Source: Tropicibacter alexandrii
GTDB lineage: Bacteria > Pseudomonadota > Alphaproteobacteria > Rhodobacterales > Rhodobacteraceae
Assembly: GCF_003667315.2 (NCBI RefSeq)
Contig: NZ_RCTZ02000014.1
Coordinates: 62,001 to 126,000, forward strand
Reading direction: 5' to 3'
Length of the DNA: 64,000 bases
Every line of letters begins with the position of its first letter. The stretch's first letter is position 1. The notes below the pieces were generated by a model that saw only the letters and a program-made list of their open reading frames with translations, was not told the DNA's origin and made no database searches. Below are positions 52,457-60,777 of this stretch, one piece after another. A program made the position numbers and the translations under genes.

Positions 52457-53616
52457 TCCAGCTGGGTGACCTGACGCTTCATCTGGATGACCCGGTGACG
52501 CTGGCGGCTTTGGGGCTTGGCGCTTTGGTGCTGATCCTGTTGCTGCTGGCGGTGCGCGGGGCCAGCCGGGCGGCGGGGGCGCTGGGCCCGATGGCGCAGC
52601 AGATGCACATGATGGGCAAGCGGGTGAACGCGCTGGCCGATGGACAGGAGCGGCTGGCCGGCGGGCTGCATCACGTGTCCGAGGCGCAGGCCCACAGCCA
52701 GACCGCCATGCTGCAACTGATGGAGCAGCGCTTGGCCGAGGTGCAGGGCAAGATGGCCGAGACGCTGCATGGCTCGGCCCGGCGCACGGCGCATAGCCTT
52801 GGGGAATTGCAGGAACGCCTGCAAGCCATCGACAAGGCGCAGGCCAATATCACCAAACTGTCGGGCGACGTGCTGTCCTTGCAGGACATCCTGTCGAACA
52901 AGCAGACGCGCGGGGCGTTTGGCGAAATTCAGCTGCACGATATCGTGCAAAAGGCGCTGCCGTCGGACAGCTATACCTTGCAGGCGACGCTGAGCAACGG
53001 GCGGCGCGCGGATTGTCTGATCCACCTGCCCAACCCGCCCGGTCCCATCGTCGTCGATGCGAAATTCCCGCTGGAAGGCTACGAGGCGCTGCGGCGTGCG
53101 GACACGCCGGAACAGGTGCAGCGCGCGGCGCAGGCCTTTCGTCTGTCGGTGCGCAAGCATATCCGTGACATCTCGGACCGCTATATCCTGGAGGGCGAGA
53201 CGGCGGATGGCGCGCTGATGTTCCTGCCCTCCGAAGCCGTCTATGCCGAGCTTCACGCCAATTTCGGCGAGTTGGTGCGCGAGGGGTTCGAGCGGCGCGT
53301 CTGGATCGTCTCCCCCACCACCTGCATGGCCACGCTGAACACCATGCGCGCGATCCTGAAAGATGCGCGGATGCGCGAGCAGGCGGGTGCGATCCGCCGC
53401 GAATTGCACGCGCTTTACGCCGATGTGGATCGGCTGGGCACGCGGGTCGGCAATCTGGACCGGCATTTCGCCATGGCCGCCAAGGACATCGAAGAGATCA
53501 AGATCAGCGCCGACAAGGCGGGCAAACGGGCGCGCAGGCTCGACAACTTCGATTTCGAGGAGCTTGCACCTGAGGATGAGACCGCTATCGTGAGGGTGCC
53601 GCAACCCGGAGAGTGA
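52453..53616 (+). CDS. rmuC: RmuC family DNA recombination protein
   Basis: This 387-residue protein has an N-terminal membrane helix (VTLAALGLGALVLILLLLAV), a coiled-coil region to about residue 135, and a nuclease-like RmuC domain with RGAFGEIQLHDIVQ, VVDAKFPLEGYEAL and a C-terminal VSPTTCMATLNTM block. RmuC limits inversions at short inverted repeats in E. coli, which is noteworthy beside so many palindromes. Its ATG overlaps the mutL stop (ATGA). Confidence 0.9.
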   Translation: MIQLGDLTLHLDDPVTLAALGLGALVLILLLLAVRGASRAAGALGPMAQQMHMMGKRVNALADGQERLAGGLHHVSEAQAHSQTAMLQLMEQRLAEVQGKMAETLHGSARRTAHSLGELQERLQAIDKAQANITKLSGDVLSLQDILSNKQTRGAFGEIQLHDIVQKALPSDSYTLQATLSNGRRADCLIHLPNPPGPIVVDAKFPLEGYEALRRADTPEQVQRAAQAFRLSVRKHIRDISDRYILEGETADGALMFLPSEAVYAELHANFGELVREGFERRVWIVSPTTCMATLNTMRAILKDARMREQAGAIRRELHALYADVDRLGTRVGNLDRHFAMAAKDIEEIKISADKAGKRARRLDNFDFEELAPEDETAIVRVPQPGE

Positions 53617-53617
53617 C

Positions 53618-54538
53618 ATGGCCTTTGCCCCGACCGTTCTGGATGACGCCGCGCTGCAAGCGCTGGGGATCGGGGCGGCAGATGTGGTCAAAGCGATCAA
53701 AGCAGCGGTTCTGGACGTGGCCAAGGGGCGCTTGCGGACGACACCGAAATCCGTAATCCAGCCGGGCGACGGGCGCTACATGATGACGACGCTGGCGAGC
53801 GGGGGTTTTACCGTGGTCAAGGCCGTGACGGTCTGCCCGGACAATCCCGGTAAGGGGCTGCCCTCGATCACCGGCGCGATCATGGTGCTGGATGCGTCCA
53901 CCGGCGAATGTCTGGCGCTGATGGACGCGGAATGGATCACCGGCGTGCGCACGGCGGGTCTGTCGGCGGTCGCGGCCACGCGCATGGCGGACCCGGAGGC
54001 GCGGGTGATGGGCTTTGTCGGGACAGGCGTGCAGGCGCGGTCGCATCTCGACCTCTTCGCCCAACTGTTCCCGCTGGAAAAGGTGCTGGTCTCGGGCCGG
54101 GGGCAGGCAAATATCGACGCGCTCTGCGCCTTTGCGGCGGAACGCGGGTTGAAGGCCGAGGTCGTCGAGGCCGCCGACACGCTGGCTGCCGATATTGTTG
54201 TGACCTCGATCCCGATCACCTATTCCGGCGCGCCGTTTCTGGATGCCCGCGCGATGAAGCCAAATGCACTGGCGATCGTCACCGACGCGGCCAAGCCGTG
54301 GATTCCCGAGGGACGCGCAGGGTTCAACACCGTGATCGTCGACGATGTGGCGCAAGAGGCGGCCATGCCGGAACCCGTCGTGCCTGTGGCACGTATTGCA
54401 GGTGACCTGACCGGGCTGGTGTCCGGACAGGTGACCTTGGGCGCCGGGCCACGGGCCTTCATGTTCCGGGGAATCGCCGCTGGCGACTATGCTTTGGCGG
54501 CACATGTGTGGACGACTTACCGGGGTCGCTCTAGCTGA
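53618..54538 (+). CDS. Ornithine cyclodeaminase/mu-crystallin family protein
   Basis: This 306-residue NAD(P)-dependent enzyme has MMTTLASGGFTVVKAVTVCPDNPGKGLP (read as the substrate-side block), TGVRTAGLSAVAATRMA and the Rossmann motif GFVGTGVQARSHLDLF. Relatives convert ornithine to proline or reduce ketimines. The exact substrate is not clear. It begins 1 bp after the rmuC stop, so cotranscription is likely even though functions differ. Confidence 0.88.
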   Translation: MAFAPTVLDDAALQALGIGAADVVKAIKAAVLDVAKGRLRTTPKSVIQPGDGRYMMTTLASGGFTVVKAVTVCPDNPGKGLPSITGAIMVLDASTGECLALMDAEWITGVRTAGLSAVAATRMADPEARVMGFVGTGVQARSHLDLFAQLFPLEKVLVSGRGQANIDALCAFAAERGLKAEVVEAADTLAADIVVTSIPITYSGAPFLDARAMKPNALAIVTDAAKPWIPEGRAGFNTVIVDDVAQEAAMPEPVVPVARIAGDLTGLVSGQVTLGAGPRAFMFRGIAAGDYALAAHVWTTYRGRSS

Positions 54539-54610
54539 GGTAGAGTGACCGCGTAACAAACTTGCGAAAAACGCCCGCGCCAAGACGGGATGTTTAATAT
54601 TGAACTATTG

Positions 54611-54765
54611 CCATGCGCTGGGCGCATGGACGCTATGCATCTGCTTGACTGCCTCAGCGGAAAGGCGCTTGATAAACCGGATGCAAGCTTTGCCGAGCCT
54701 GGGGAGGAGATCGGCGCAGACCCCTTCTCCCCCGAGAAAACCGAAATGGTTTAGTTTTGAACTAA
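54611..54765. promoter_or_regulatory. PDH operon leader with inverted repeats and TTGAACTA direct repeat
   Basis: The 265-bp gap before aceE holds a hairpin (CCATGCGC, TGG, GCGCATGG; 54611-54629) and an inverted repeat TTAGTT-TTG-AACTAA (54751-54765). The phrase TTGAACTA occurs at both ends of the region (about 54600 and 54758). These are candidate regulator sites for the operon; no known operator was matched. Confidence 0.4.
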
Positions 54766-54803
54766 TTTGCGCATCGCGCGCAAAGACCAAGGGAAGAGGG
54801 CCT

Positions 54804-57461
54804 ATGACGCATACCCCCCAGGACATAGATCCGGTCGAAAGCCAGGAATGGCAGGAAGCCATCGAGGACGTGATCGAGCGCGACGGCGCCGACCGCGCGC
54901 AATTCTTGTTGGACAAGGCGGTACAGCAGGCGCGGGCCGCCGGGGCGAAACTGCCCTTTTCGGCGCACACGCCGTACCAGAACACGATCTCGCCCGATGA
55001 TGAGGTCGACATCCCCGGCGATACCGAGATGGAATGGCGCATCCGCACCATCAACCGCTGGAACGCCATGGCGACGGTTGTAAAGCGCAACAAGGAGTCC
55101 AGCGAATACGGTGGCCACATCGCCTCCTTCGCGTCGTCGGCTGCGCTATACGATGTGGGTCTGAACCACTTCTGGCGGTCGAAATCCGCGATCCATGGCG
55201 GCGATCTGGTGTTCTTCCAAGGCCACGTCGTGCCGGGCATCTATGCGCGCTCGTTCATGGAAGGGCGCATCAGCGAGGAAGAGCTGAAAAAGTTCAGGTC
55301 CGAAGTGGCGGGCGGCGGTCTGTCTTCCTATCCGCACCCGTGGCTGATGCCCGATTACTGGCAGTTCCCGACGGTTTCGATGGGCCTTGGCCCGCTGATG
55401 GCGATCTATCAGGCGCGCTTCATGAAGTACCTCGAAAACCGGGGTCTGATCGAGAAGAGCGACCGCAAGGTCTGGGCCTTCCTCGGCGATGGCGAGATGG
55501 ACGAACCAGAAAGCCTTGGCGCGATCCATCTGGCGGCCCGCGAAAAGCTGGACAACCTGATCTTCGTCGTGAACTGCAACCTGCAACGTCTTGATGGCCC
55601 AGTGCGCGGCAACTCGAAGATCGTGCAGGAACTGGAAGGCAACTTCCGTGGCTCCGGCTGGGATGTGATCAAGCTGCTCTGGGGCAAAGGCTGGGATGAC
55701 CTGCTGGAGCAGGACACGTCCGGCAAGCTGCGGCAGTTGATGGATGAGACGATCGACGGCGATTACCAGACCTTCAAGTCCAAGGACGGCGCCTATATCC
55801 GCAAGCATTTCTTTGGCAAATACCCCGAGACCGCCGAACTGGTGAAGGACTGGACCGACGACCAGATCTGGGCACTGCGCCGGGGCGGGCACGACCCGAA
55901 GAAGGTCTACAACGCTTTCAAACGCGCGACCGAGGCCGACGGCCAGCCCACCGTCCTGCTGGTCAAGACGGTCAAGGGCTACGGCATGGGCACCGCTGGC
56001 GAGGGGCAGAACACCACTCACCAGCAGAAAAAGATGCAGCTGGACCAGCTCAAGGCGATGCGCGACCGGTTCAAGATTCCGGTCACGGATGAGGAACTGG
56101 AAAAGGACATCCCGTTTGTCAGCCTGAACAACGCGCAAAAGGCCTATCTGGCCGACCGGCGCAAGGAACTGGGCGGCTCCTTCCCCAAGCGGTCCACGGA
56201 ATCGCCCAAGCTGGACATCCCCGGTCTGGACGCGTTCAAGAAGGAACTGCAAAGCACCGGCGACCGTGAGATTTCCACCACGATGGCCTTTGTCCGCATC
56301 CTGACCACGCTGTTGCGCGACAAGCAGATCGGCAAGCAGGTCGTGCCGATCGTGCCGGATGAAAGCCGCACCTTCGGGATGGAGGGGCTGTTCCGCTCTG
56401 TCGGCATCTACAATCCGTTGGGGCAGAAATACACGCCCGAAGATCGCGAACAGATGTCCTATTACAAGGAATCCGAGACCGGTCAGGTGCTGCAAGAGGG
56501 CATCAACGAAGCCGGCGCGATGGCCGACTGGATCGCGGCCGCCACGGCGTACAGCAATCACGGCGTGCCGATGATCCCGTTCTACATCTACTACTCGATG
56601 TTCGGCTTCCAGCGGATCGGTGACTTGGCATGGGCTGCCGGTGACAGCCGCGCCCGTGGCTTCATGCTGGGCGGCACCGCCGGGCGGACCACGCTGAACG
56701 GCGAGGGTTTGCAGCATGAGGACGGGCACAGCCATATCCTTGCCGGGACGATCCCGAACTGCATCAGCTATGACCCGACCTTCAGCTATGAGGTCGCGGT
56801 GATCGTGCAGCATGGCTTGCAGCGGATGTTCAAGGATCAGGAGGATGTCTTCTTCTACCTGACTCTGATGAACGAGAACTATCAGCATCCCGAAATGCCG
56901 ATGGGCGCCGAGGAGGGGATCATCAAGGGGCTGTACCGCTTCCGCAAGACGTCCCGTCCTGGCAAGAAGCACGTCAACCTGATGGGATCGGGCACCATTC
57001 TGGTGCAGGCTCTGAAGGCGGCGGATATGCTGAAGGACGACTTTGGCGTGACCTCGGACATCTGGTCGGCGACCTCGTTCAACGAGTTGGCGCGCGATTA
57101 TCAGGATGCGGTGCGGCACAACCGCCTGAACCCGTTTGCCGAAGAGCGCGTGCCCTTCGTCACGCAGCAGCTTGACGGGGTGAAGGGGCCGATCATCGTC
57201 GCCACCGACTATATGAAGACCTACGCCGAGCAGGTGCGCGGCGCGGTCAAACAACGCTTTACCGTGCTGGGGACCGATGGCTTTGGCCGGTCCGACAGCC
57301 GCGTGAACCTGCGGCGCTTCTTCGAGGTGGATGCGAACCACATTGCCGCCGCCGCCATGGTCGACCTGTGGCGCGACGGCGTGGTGAGCGACAAGGATCT
57401 CGAAAAAGCCCTGACAAAATATGACATCGACGGCGCCAAGCCGAACCCGCGTTTGGTGTGA
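54804..57461 (+). CDS. aceE: Pyruvate dehydrogenase E1 component, homodimeric type
   Basis: This 885-residue E1 decarboxylates pyruvate with thiamine diphosphate and acetylates the E2 lipoyl group. The ThDP motif is GDGEMDEPESLG ... NCNLQRLDGPVRGN; later blocks are YIYYSMFGFQRIGDLAWAAGDSRARG (read in parts) and HEDGHSHI. Length and sequence fit the AceE type instead of the alpha2-beta2 type common in alphaproteobacteria. The ATG at 54804 has GAGG upstream. E2 and E3 genes follow in the same operon. Confidence 0.95.
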   Translation: MTHTPQDIDPVESQEWQEAIEDVIERDGADRAQFLLDKAVQQARAAGAKLPFSAHTPYQNTISPDDEVDIPGDTEMEWRIRTINRWNAMATVVKRNKESSEYGGHIASFASSAALYDVGLNHFWRSKSAIHGGDLVFFQGHVVPGIYARSFMEGRISEEELKKFRSEVAGGGLSSYPHPWLMPDYWQFPTVSMGLGPLMAIYQARFMKYLENRGLIEKSDRKVWAFLGDGEMDEPESLGAIHLAAREKLDNLIFVVNCNLQRLDGPVRGNSKIVQELEGNFRGSGWDVIKLLWGKGWDDLLEQDTSGKLRQLMDETIDGDYQTFKSKDGAYIRKHFFGKYPETAELVKDWTDDQIWALRRGGHDPKKVYNAFKRATEADGQPTVLLVKTVKGYGMGTAGEGQNTTHQQKKMQLDQLKAMRDRFKIPVTDEELEKDIPFVSLNNAQKAYLADRRKELGGSFPKRSTESPKLDIPGLDAFKKELQSTGDREISTTMAFVRILTTLLRDKQIGKQVVPIVPDESRTFGMEGLFRSVGIYNPLGQKYTPEDREQMSYYKESETGQVLQEGINEAGAMADWIAAATAYSNHGVPMIPFYIYYSMFGFQRIGDLAWAAGDSRARGFMLGGTAGRTTLNGEGLQHEDGHSHILAGTIPNCISYDPTFSYEVAVIVQHGLQRMFKDQEDVFFYLTLMNENYQHPEMPMGAEEGIIKGLYRFRKTSRPGKKHVNLMGSGTILVQALKAADMLKDDFGVTSDIWSATSFNELARDYQDAVRHNRLNPFAEERVPFVTQQLDGVKGPIIVATDYMKTYAEQVRGAVKQRFTVLGTDGFGRSDSRVNLRRFFEVDANHIAAAAMVDLWRDGVVSDKDLEKALTKYDIDGAKPNPRLV

Positions 57462-57468
57462 CGGGGAC

Positions 57469-57515
57469 TGCCTGCTCAGCAAAAGTGGAAACCGGTTTTG
57501 CGCCCGGAGCAGGCA
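57469..57515. repeat. Two-tier hairpin at the aceE-E2 junction
   Basis: Outer stem TGCCTGCTC/GAGCAGGCA encloses inner stem GCAAAA/TTTTGC around GTGGAAACCGG. The inner core recurs at 58821-58867 with a different but also paired outer stem. The core resembles RIME-like intergenic repeats of alphaproteobacteria. Confidence 0.85.
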
Positions 57516-57536
57516 CTTAGACAAAGAGGACAGATT

Positions 57537-58814
57537 ATGACCGTAGAAGTGAAAGTTCCCGATATCGGCGATTTCAACGACGTGCCGGTGGTGACCGTTC
57601 TGGTCAGCGTCGGTGACACGATTGCCGAAGAAGACCCCATTGTCGAACTGGAGTCGGACAAGGCCACGATGGAGGTGCCGTCCTCGGCATCCGGTGTGGT
57701 CAAGGAAATCAAGGTTTCCGAGGGCGACAAGGTGTCCGAAGGGTCGGTTCTGCTGATCGTCGAAGGCTCGGACGCGGGCGATGCGCCGAAGGAAGAGCCG
57801 AAAGACGCGCCCAAGGCGGATCAAGGTGGAGGCTCCGGGTCAAGCCCGGAGCGCGATGTGCCCAAGCCTGCGCCCGCGCCTGCGGCGAAGACCGATGCGG
57901 GCTTTTCCAAGGTGCATGCCTCGCCGTCGGTCCGGGCCTTTGCCCGCCGGGTCGAGGTGGACCTGAACACCGTCAACGGCTCGGGCCGCAAGGGTCGTAT
58001 CCTGCGCGAGGACGTGGAAAAGGCGCTGAAATCCACCGCCGCCCCCGTGGCTGCTGCGGCGGGTGTCTCGGGCGGTATGGGTATCCCGCCGATCCCCAAG
58101 GTCGATTTCTCGAAATTCGGACCTGTGGAAGACGTGGAAATGCCCCGGATCAAGAAGATCTCGGGCCCGGCGCTTCACCGCTCGTGGCTGAACATCCCGC
58201 ATGTGACGCATAATGACGAGGCCGACATCACCGATCTCGACAAGTACCGCAAGGAAATGGACACGCATGCCAAGTCTGAGGGCTATCGCGTCACGCTGCT
58301 GTCCTTTGTCATCAAGGCTTCGGTGTCCGCGCTGAAACAGCATTGGGAGGTGAACTCGTCCATCCATCCGGATGGCGACAAGCTGATCAAGAAAGATTTC
58401 TACAATATCGGTTTCGCCGCCGACACGCCGAACGGGCTGATGGTGCCTGTGATCAAGGATGCGGACCGCAAGGGTCTGGTCGAGATTTCCAAGGACCTGA
58501 TGGACCTCAGCGCCAAGGCCCGCGCGGGTGAGTTGAAGAGCGCCGACATGCAGGGCGCGACCTTCACGATTTCCTCGCTTGGTGGGATTGGTGGCACGTC
58601 GTTTACGCCGATCGTCAATGCACCCGAGGTGGCGATCCTTGGCCTGACCCGGTCCAAGATGGCCCCGGTCTGGAATGGTGAGGAATTCGTGCCGCGCCTG
58701 ATGCAGCCGCTGTCGCTGTCCTATGACCACCGCGCCATCGACGGGGCCTTGGCCGCACGCTTTGTCGTGACGCTGAAAACCCTGCTGGGCGACATGCGCA
58801 AGCTGATGTGGTGA
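57537..58814 (+). CDS. aceF: Pyruvate dehydrogenase E2, dihydrolipoyl acetyltransferase
   Basis: This 425-residue E2 has one lipoyl domain (about 1-75, lipoyl Lys in ELESDKATMEV), a peripheral-subunit-binding domain (ASPSVRAFARRVEVDLNTV, about 120-155) and a catalytic domain with DHRAIDGALAARF near the C-terminus. Only one lipoyl domain is present, where E. coli has three. The linker at about residues 97-105 is encoded by a TCAAG-loop palindromic element. GAGGA sets the ATG at 57537. Confidence 0.95.
   Translation: MTVEVKVPDIGDFNDVPVVTVLVSVGDTIAEEDPIVELESDKATMEVPSSASGVVKEIKVSEGDKVSEGSVLLIVEGSDAGDAPKEEPKDAPKADQGGGSGSSPERDVPKPAPAPAAKTDAGFSKVHASPSVRAFARRVEVDLNTVNGSGRKGRILREDVEKALKSTAAPVAAAAGVSGGMGIPPIPKVDFSKFGPVEDVEMPRIKKISGPALHRSWLNIPHVTHNDEADITDLDKYRKEMDTHAKSEGYRVTLLSFVIKASVSALKQHWEVNSSIHPDGDKLIKKDFYNIGFAADTPNGLMVPVIKDADRKGLVEISKDLMDLSAKARAGELKSADMQGATFTISSLGGIGGTSFTPIVNAPEVAILGLTRSKMAPVWNGEEFVPRLMQPLSLSYDHRAIDGALAARFVVTLKTLLGDMRKLMW
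57832..57852 (+). repeat. TCAAG-loop palindromic element inside the E2 gene
   Basis: Stem GCTCCGGG, loop TCAAG, complement CCCGGAGC: a stem variant that stays fully paired. It is read in a different frame from the mutL copy (GGGSGSSPER here), again in an interdomain linker. Confidence 0.88.
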
Positions 58815-58820
58815 CGCGGA

Positions 58821-58867
58821 GCTTGCCCAAGCAAAAGTGGAATCCGGTTTTGCGACTCGGGGCAAGC
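58821..58867. repeat. Two-tier hairpin at the E2-E3 junction
   Basis: Outer stem GCTTGCCC/GGGCAAGC encloses the same inner stem GCAAAA/TTTTGC around GTGGAATCCGG. It begins 6 bp after the E2 stop and ends 21 bp before the lpd start. Confidence 0.85.
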
Positions 58868-58888
58868 GACCCAACAAGGAATTGAGAG

Positions 58889-60616
58889 ATGGATATCAAA
58901 GTACCCGACATTGGCGATTTCAAGGACGTTCCGGTCGTCACCATCCTTGTCTCCGTGGGCGACACGGTGGCCGAGGAAGACGCGCTGCTGGAACTGGAAT
59001 CCGACAAGGCCACGATGGAGGTCCCCAGCCCCGCCGCTGGCAAGATCACCGAGATCAAGGTGAAGGAAGGCGACAAGGTCTCTGAAGGCAGCGTGATCAT
59101 GGTGATCGAGGGGGCCGAGGCCGCAGACGCGCCCAAGGATGAGGCCCCGAAAGAGGCCCCCAAGGCGGTCGAGGCCAGCGGCACCGCAGCCGGCAAGGGC
59201 GACATCCACGCCGAGGTGGTCGTGCTGGGCTCCGGCCCCGGCGGCTACACGGCGGCGTTCCGGGCGGCGGACCTTGGGAAAAAGGTCGTCCTGATCGAGA
59301 AAAACCCGACTTTGGGCGGCGTCTGTCTGAACGTCGGCTGCATCCCGTCCAAGGCGCTGTTGCACGTTGCCAAGGTCATCACCGAGGCCGAGGAAATGGG
59401 CACGCATGGCATCAGCTTTGCCAAGCCCGAGATCAACCTCGACGAACTGCGCGCCTTCAAGGACGACGTGGTCGGCAAGCTGACCGGCGGTCTCGAAGGC
59501 CTGTCCAAGGGGCGCAAGGTGAAGGTCGTGCGCGGCATGGGCAAGTTCACCGGGCCGAACATGATCGAGGTCTCGGGCGACGACGGCACGCAGACGGTCA
59601 GCTTTGACCAATGCATCATCGCCGCCGGGTCCGAGCCGGTCGATCTGCCCTTCATCCCCGAGGATGAGCGGGTGATCGACTCGACCGGCGCGCTGGAATT
59701 GAAGGATATTCCGGGGCGAATGCTGGTTCTGGGCGGCGGGATCATCGGGCTGGAAATGGCCTGTGTCTATGACGCGCTCGGGTCCAAGATCACCGTGGTC
59801 GAACTGATGGACCAGATCATTCCGGGCGCCGACAAGGACATCGTCAAGCCGCTGATGAGCCGCATCAAGGGCCGCTACGAGAACATCTTCCTCAAGACCA
59901 AGGTCACGAATGTCGAGGCCACGGATGACGGCATGAAGGTCACGTTCGAGGACGACAAGGGCGAGAGCTTCAGCGATACCTTCGACAAGGTGCTGGTCGC
60001 CGTGGGTCGCAAGCCGAATGGCAAGCTGATCGACGCCGACAAGGCGGGGGTGGCTGTGGATGATCGCGGCTTCATCGCCGTGGACAGCCAGCAGCGCACG
60101 GGCGTGGGCCATATCTTTGCCATCGGGGACGTGGTCGGCCAGCCGATGCTGGCACACAAGGCCGTGCACGAGGGCAAGGTCGCAGCCGAGGTTTGCGCAG
60201 GGGAAAAGCGGCATTTCGATGCGAAGCTGATCCCGTCGGTCGCCTATACCGACCCCGAGGTCGCGTGGTGCGGCTTGACCGAATCCGAGGCCAAGGCCAA
60301 GGGCATCAAGGTCGAAAAGGGCGTCTTCCCTTGGGCGGCGTCGGGCAAGTCGCTGTCGAACGGGCGCAGCGAGGGCATCACCAAGCTGCTGTTCGACCCC
60401 GAGGATGACCGGATCGTCGGCGCCTGCATCGTCGGCACCAACGCGGGCGACTTGATCTCGGAATGCGCGCTTGCGATCGAGATGGGCGCGGATGCGGTGG
60501 ACCTTGGCCACACGATCCACCCGCACCCGACGCTGTCGGAGACGGTGAACTTTGCCGCCGAGATGTTCGAAGGCACGATCACCGACCTGATGCCGCCGAA
60601 GAAGAAAAAGCACTGA
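58889..60616 (+). CDS. lpdA: Dihydrolipoyl dehydrogenase (E3) with N-terminal lipoyl domain
   Basis: This 575-residue E3 has an N-terminal lipoyl domain (about 1-75, Lys in ELESDKATMEV) nearly identical to that of the E2 gene, an Ala/Pro/Lys linker, then the flavoprotein: FAD motif VVLGSGPGGYTAAFRAA, redox pair GGVCLNVGCIPSKA, NAD motif LVLGGGIIGLEMA and the active-site HPHPTLSE near the C-terminus. It reoxidises dihydrolipoamide for the pyruvate dehydrogenase complex. E3 enzymes with their own lipoyl domain occur in several proteobacteria. Confidence 0.95.
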   Translation: MDIKVPDIGDFKDVPVVTILVSVGDTVAEEDALLELESDKATMEVPSPAAGKITEIKVKEGDKVSEGSVIMVIEGAEAADAPKDEAPKEAPKAVEASGTAAGKGDIHAEVVVLGSGPGGYTAAFRAADLGKKVVLIEKNPTLGGVCLNVGCIPSKALLHVAKVITEAEEMGTHGISFAKPEINLDELRAFKDDVVGKLTGGLEGLSKGRKVKVVRGMGKFTGPNMIEVSGDDGTQTVSFDQCIIAAGSEPVDLPFIPEDERVIDSTGALELKDIPGRMLVLGGGIIGLEMACVYDALGSKITVVELMDQIIPGADKDIVKPLMSRIKGRYENIFLKTKVTNVEATDDGMKVTFEDDKGESFSDTFDKVLVAVGRKPNGKLIDADKAGVAVDDRGFIAVDSQQRTGVGHIFAIGDVVGQPMLAHKAVHEGKVAAEVCAGEKRHFDAKLIPSVAYTDPEVAWCGLTESEAKAKGIKVEKGVFPWAASGKSLSNGRSEGITKLLFDPEDDRIVGACIVGTNAGDLISECALAIEMGADAVDLGHTIHPHPTLSETVNFAAEMFEGTITDLMPPKKKKH

Positions 60617-60617
60617 C

Positions 60618-60653
60618 CGAGCGTCGCGCGGGGGTCTTGCCCCGCGCGGCTCG
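60618..60653 (+). terminator. Terminator-like hairpin after the PDH operon
   Basis: CGCGCGGGG, loop GTCTTG, CCCCGCGCG, flanked by CGAGC/GCTCG, starts 2 bp after the lpd stop. No T-run follows, so it may stabilise the 3' end or work with Rho. Confidence 0.6.
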
Positions 60654-60659
60654 AAACAC

Positions 60660-60719
60660 GCAACGCCCATGAAAAGGCCGGTTTGTTCACACTTGCCGCA
60701 CTAATTTCATGGGCGTTGC
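60660..60719. repeat. 15-bp perfect inverted repeat upstream of the Hint gene
   Basis: GCAACGCCCATGAAA (60660-60674) and its exact complement (60705-60719) enclose a 30-nt loop containing GTTTGTTCACACTTGCC. The rest of the 161-bp gap shows CACAGT/ACTGTG as a smaller inverted repeat and no gene. Confidence 0.85.
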
Positions 60720-60777
60720 ACAGTTTTGCCCGACGAATGAAGGACTGTGCCAATAGCTTTCGAGGGGCTTTCTTTGA

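Noticed and set aside
55146-57824. An 892-residue minus-strand ORF across aceE.
   Set aside because: It is antisense to an unmistakable E1 gene and has shadow-like composition.
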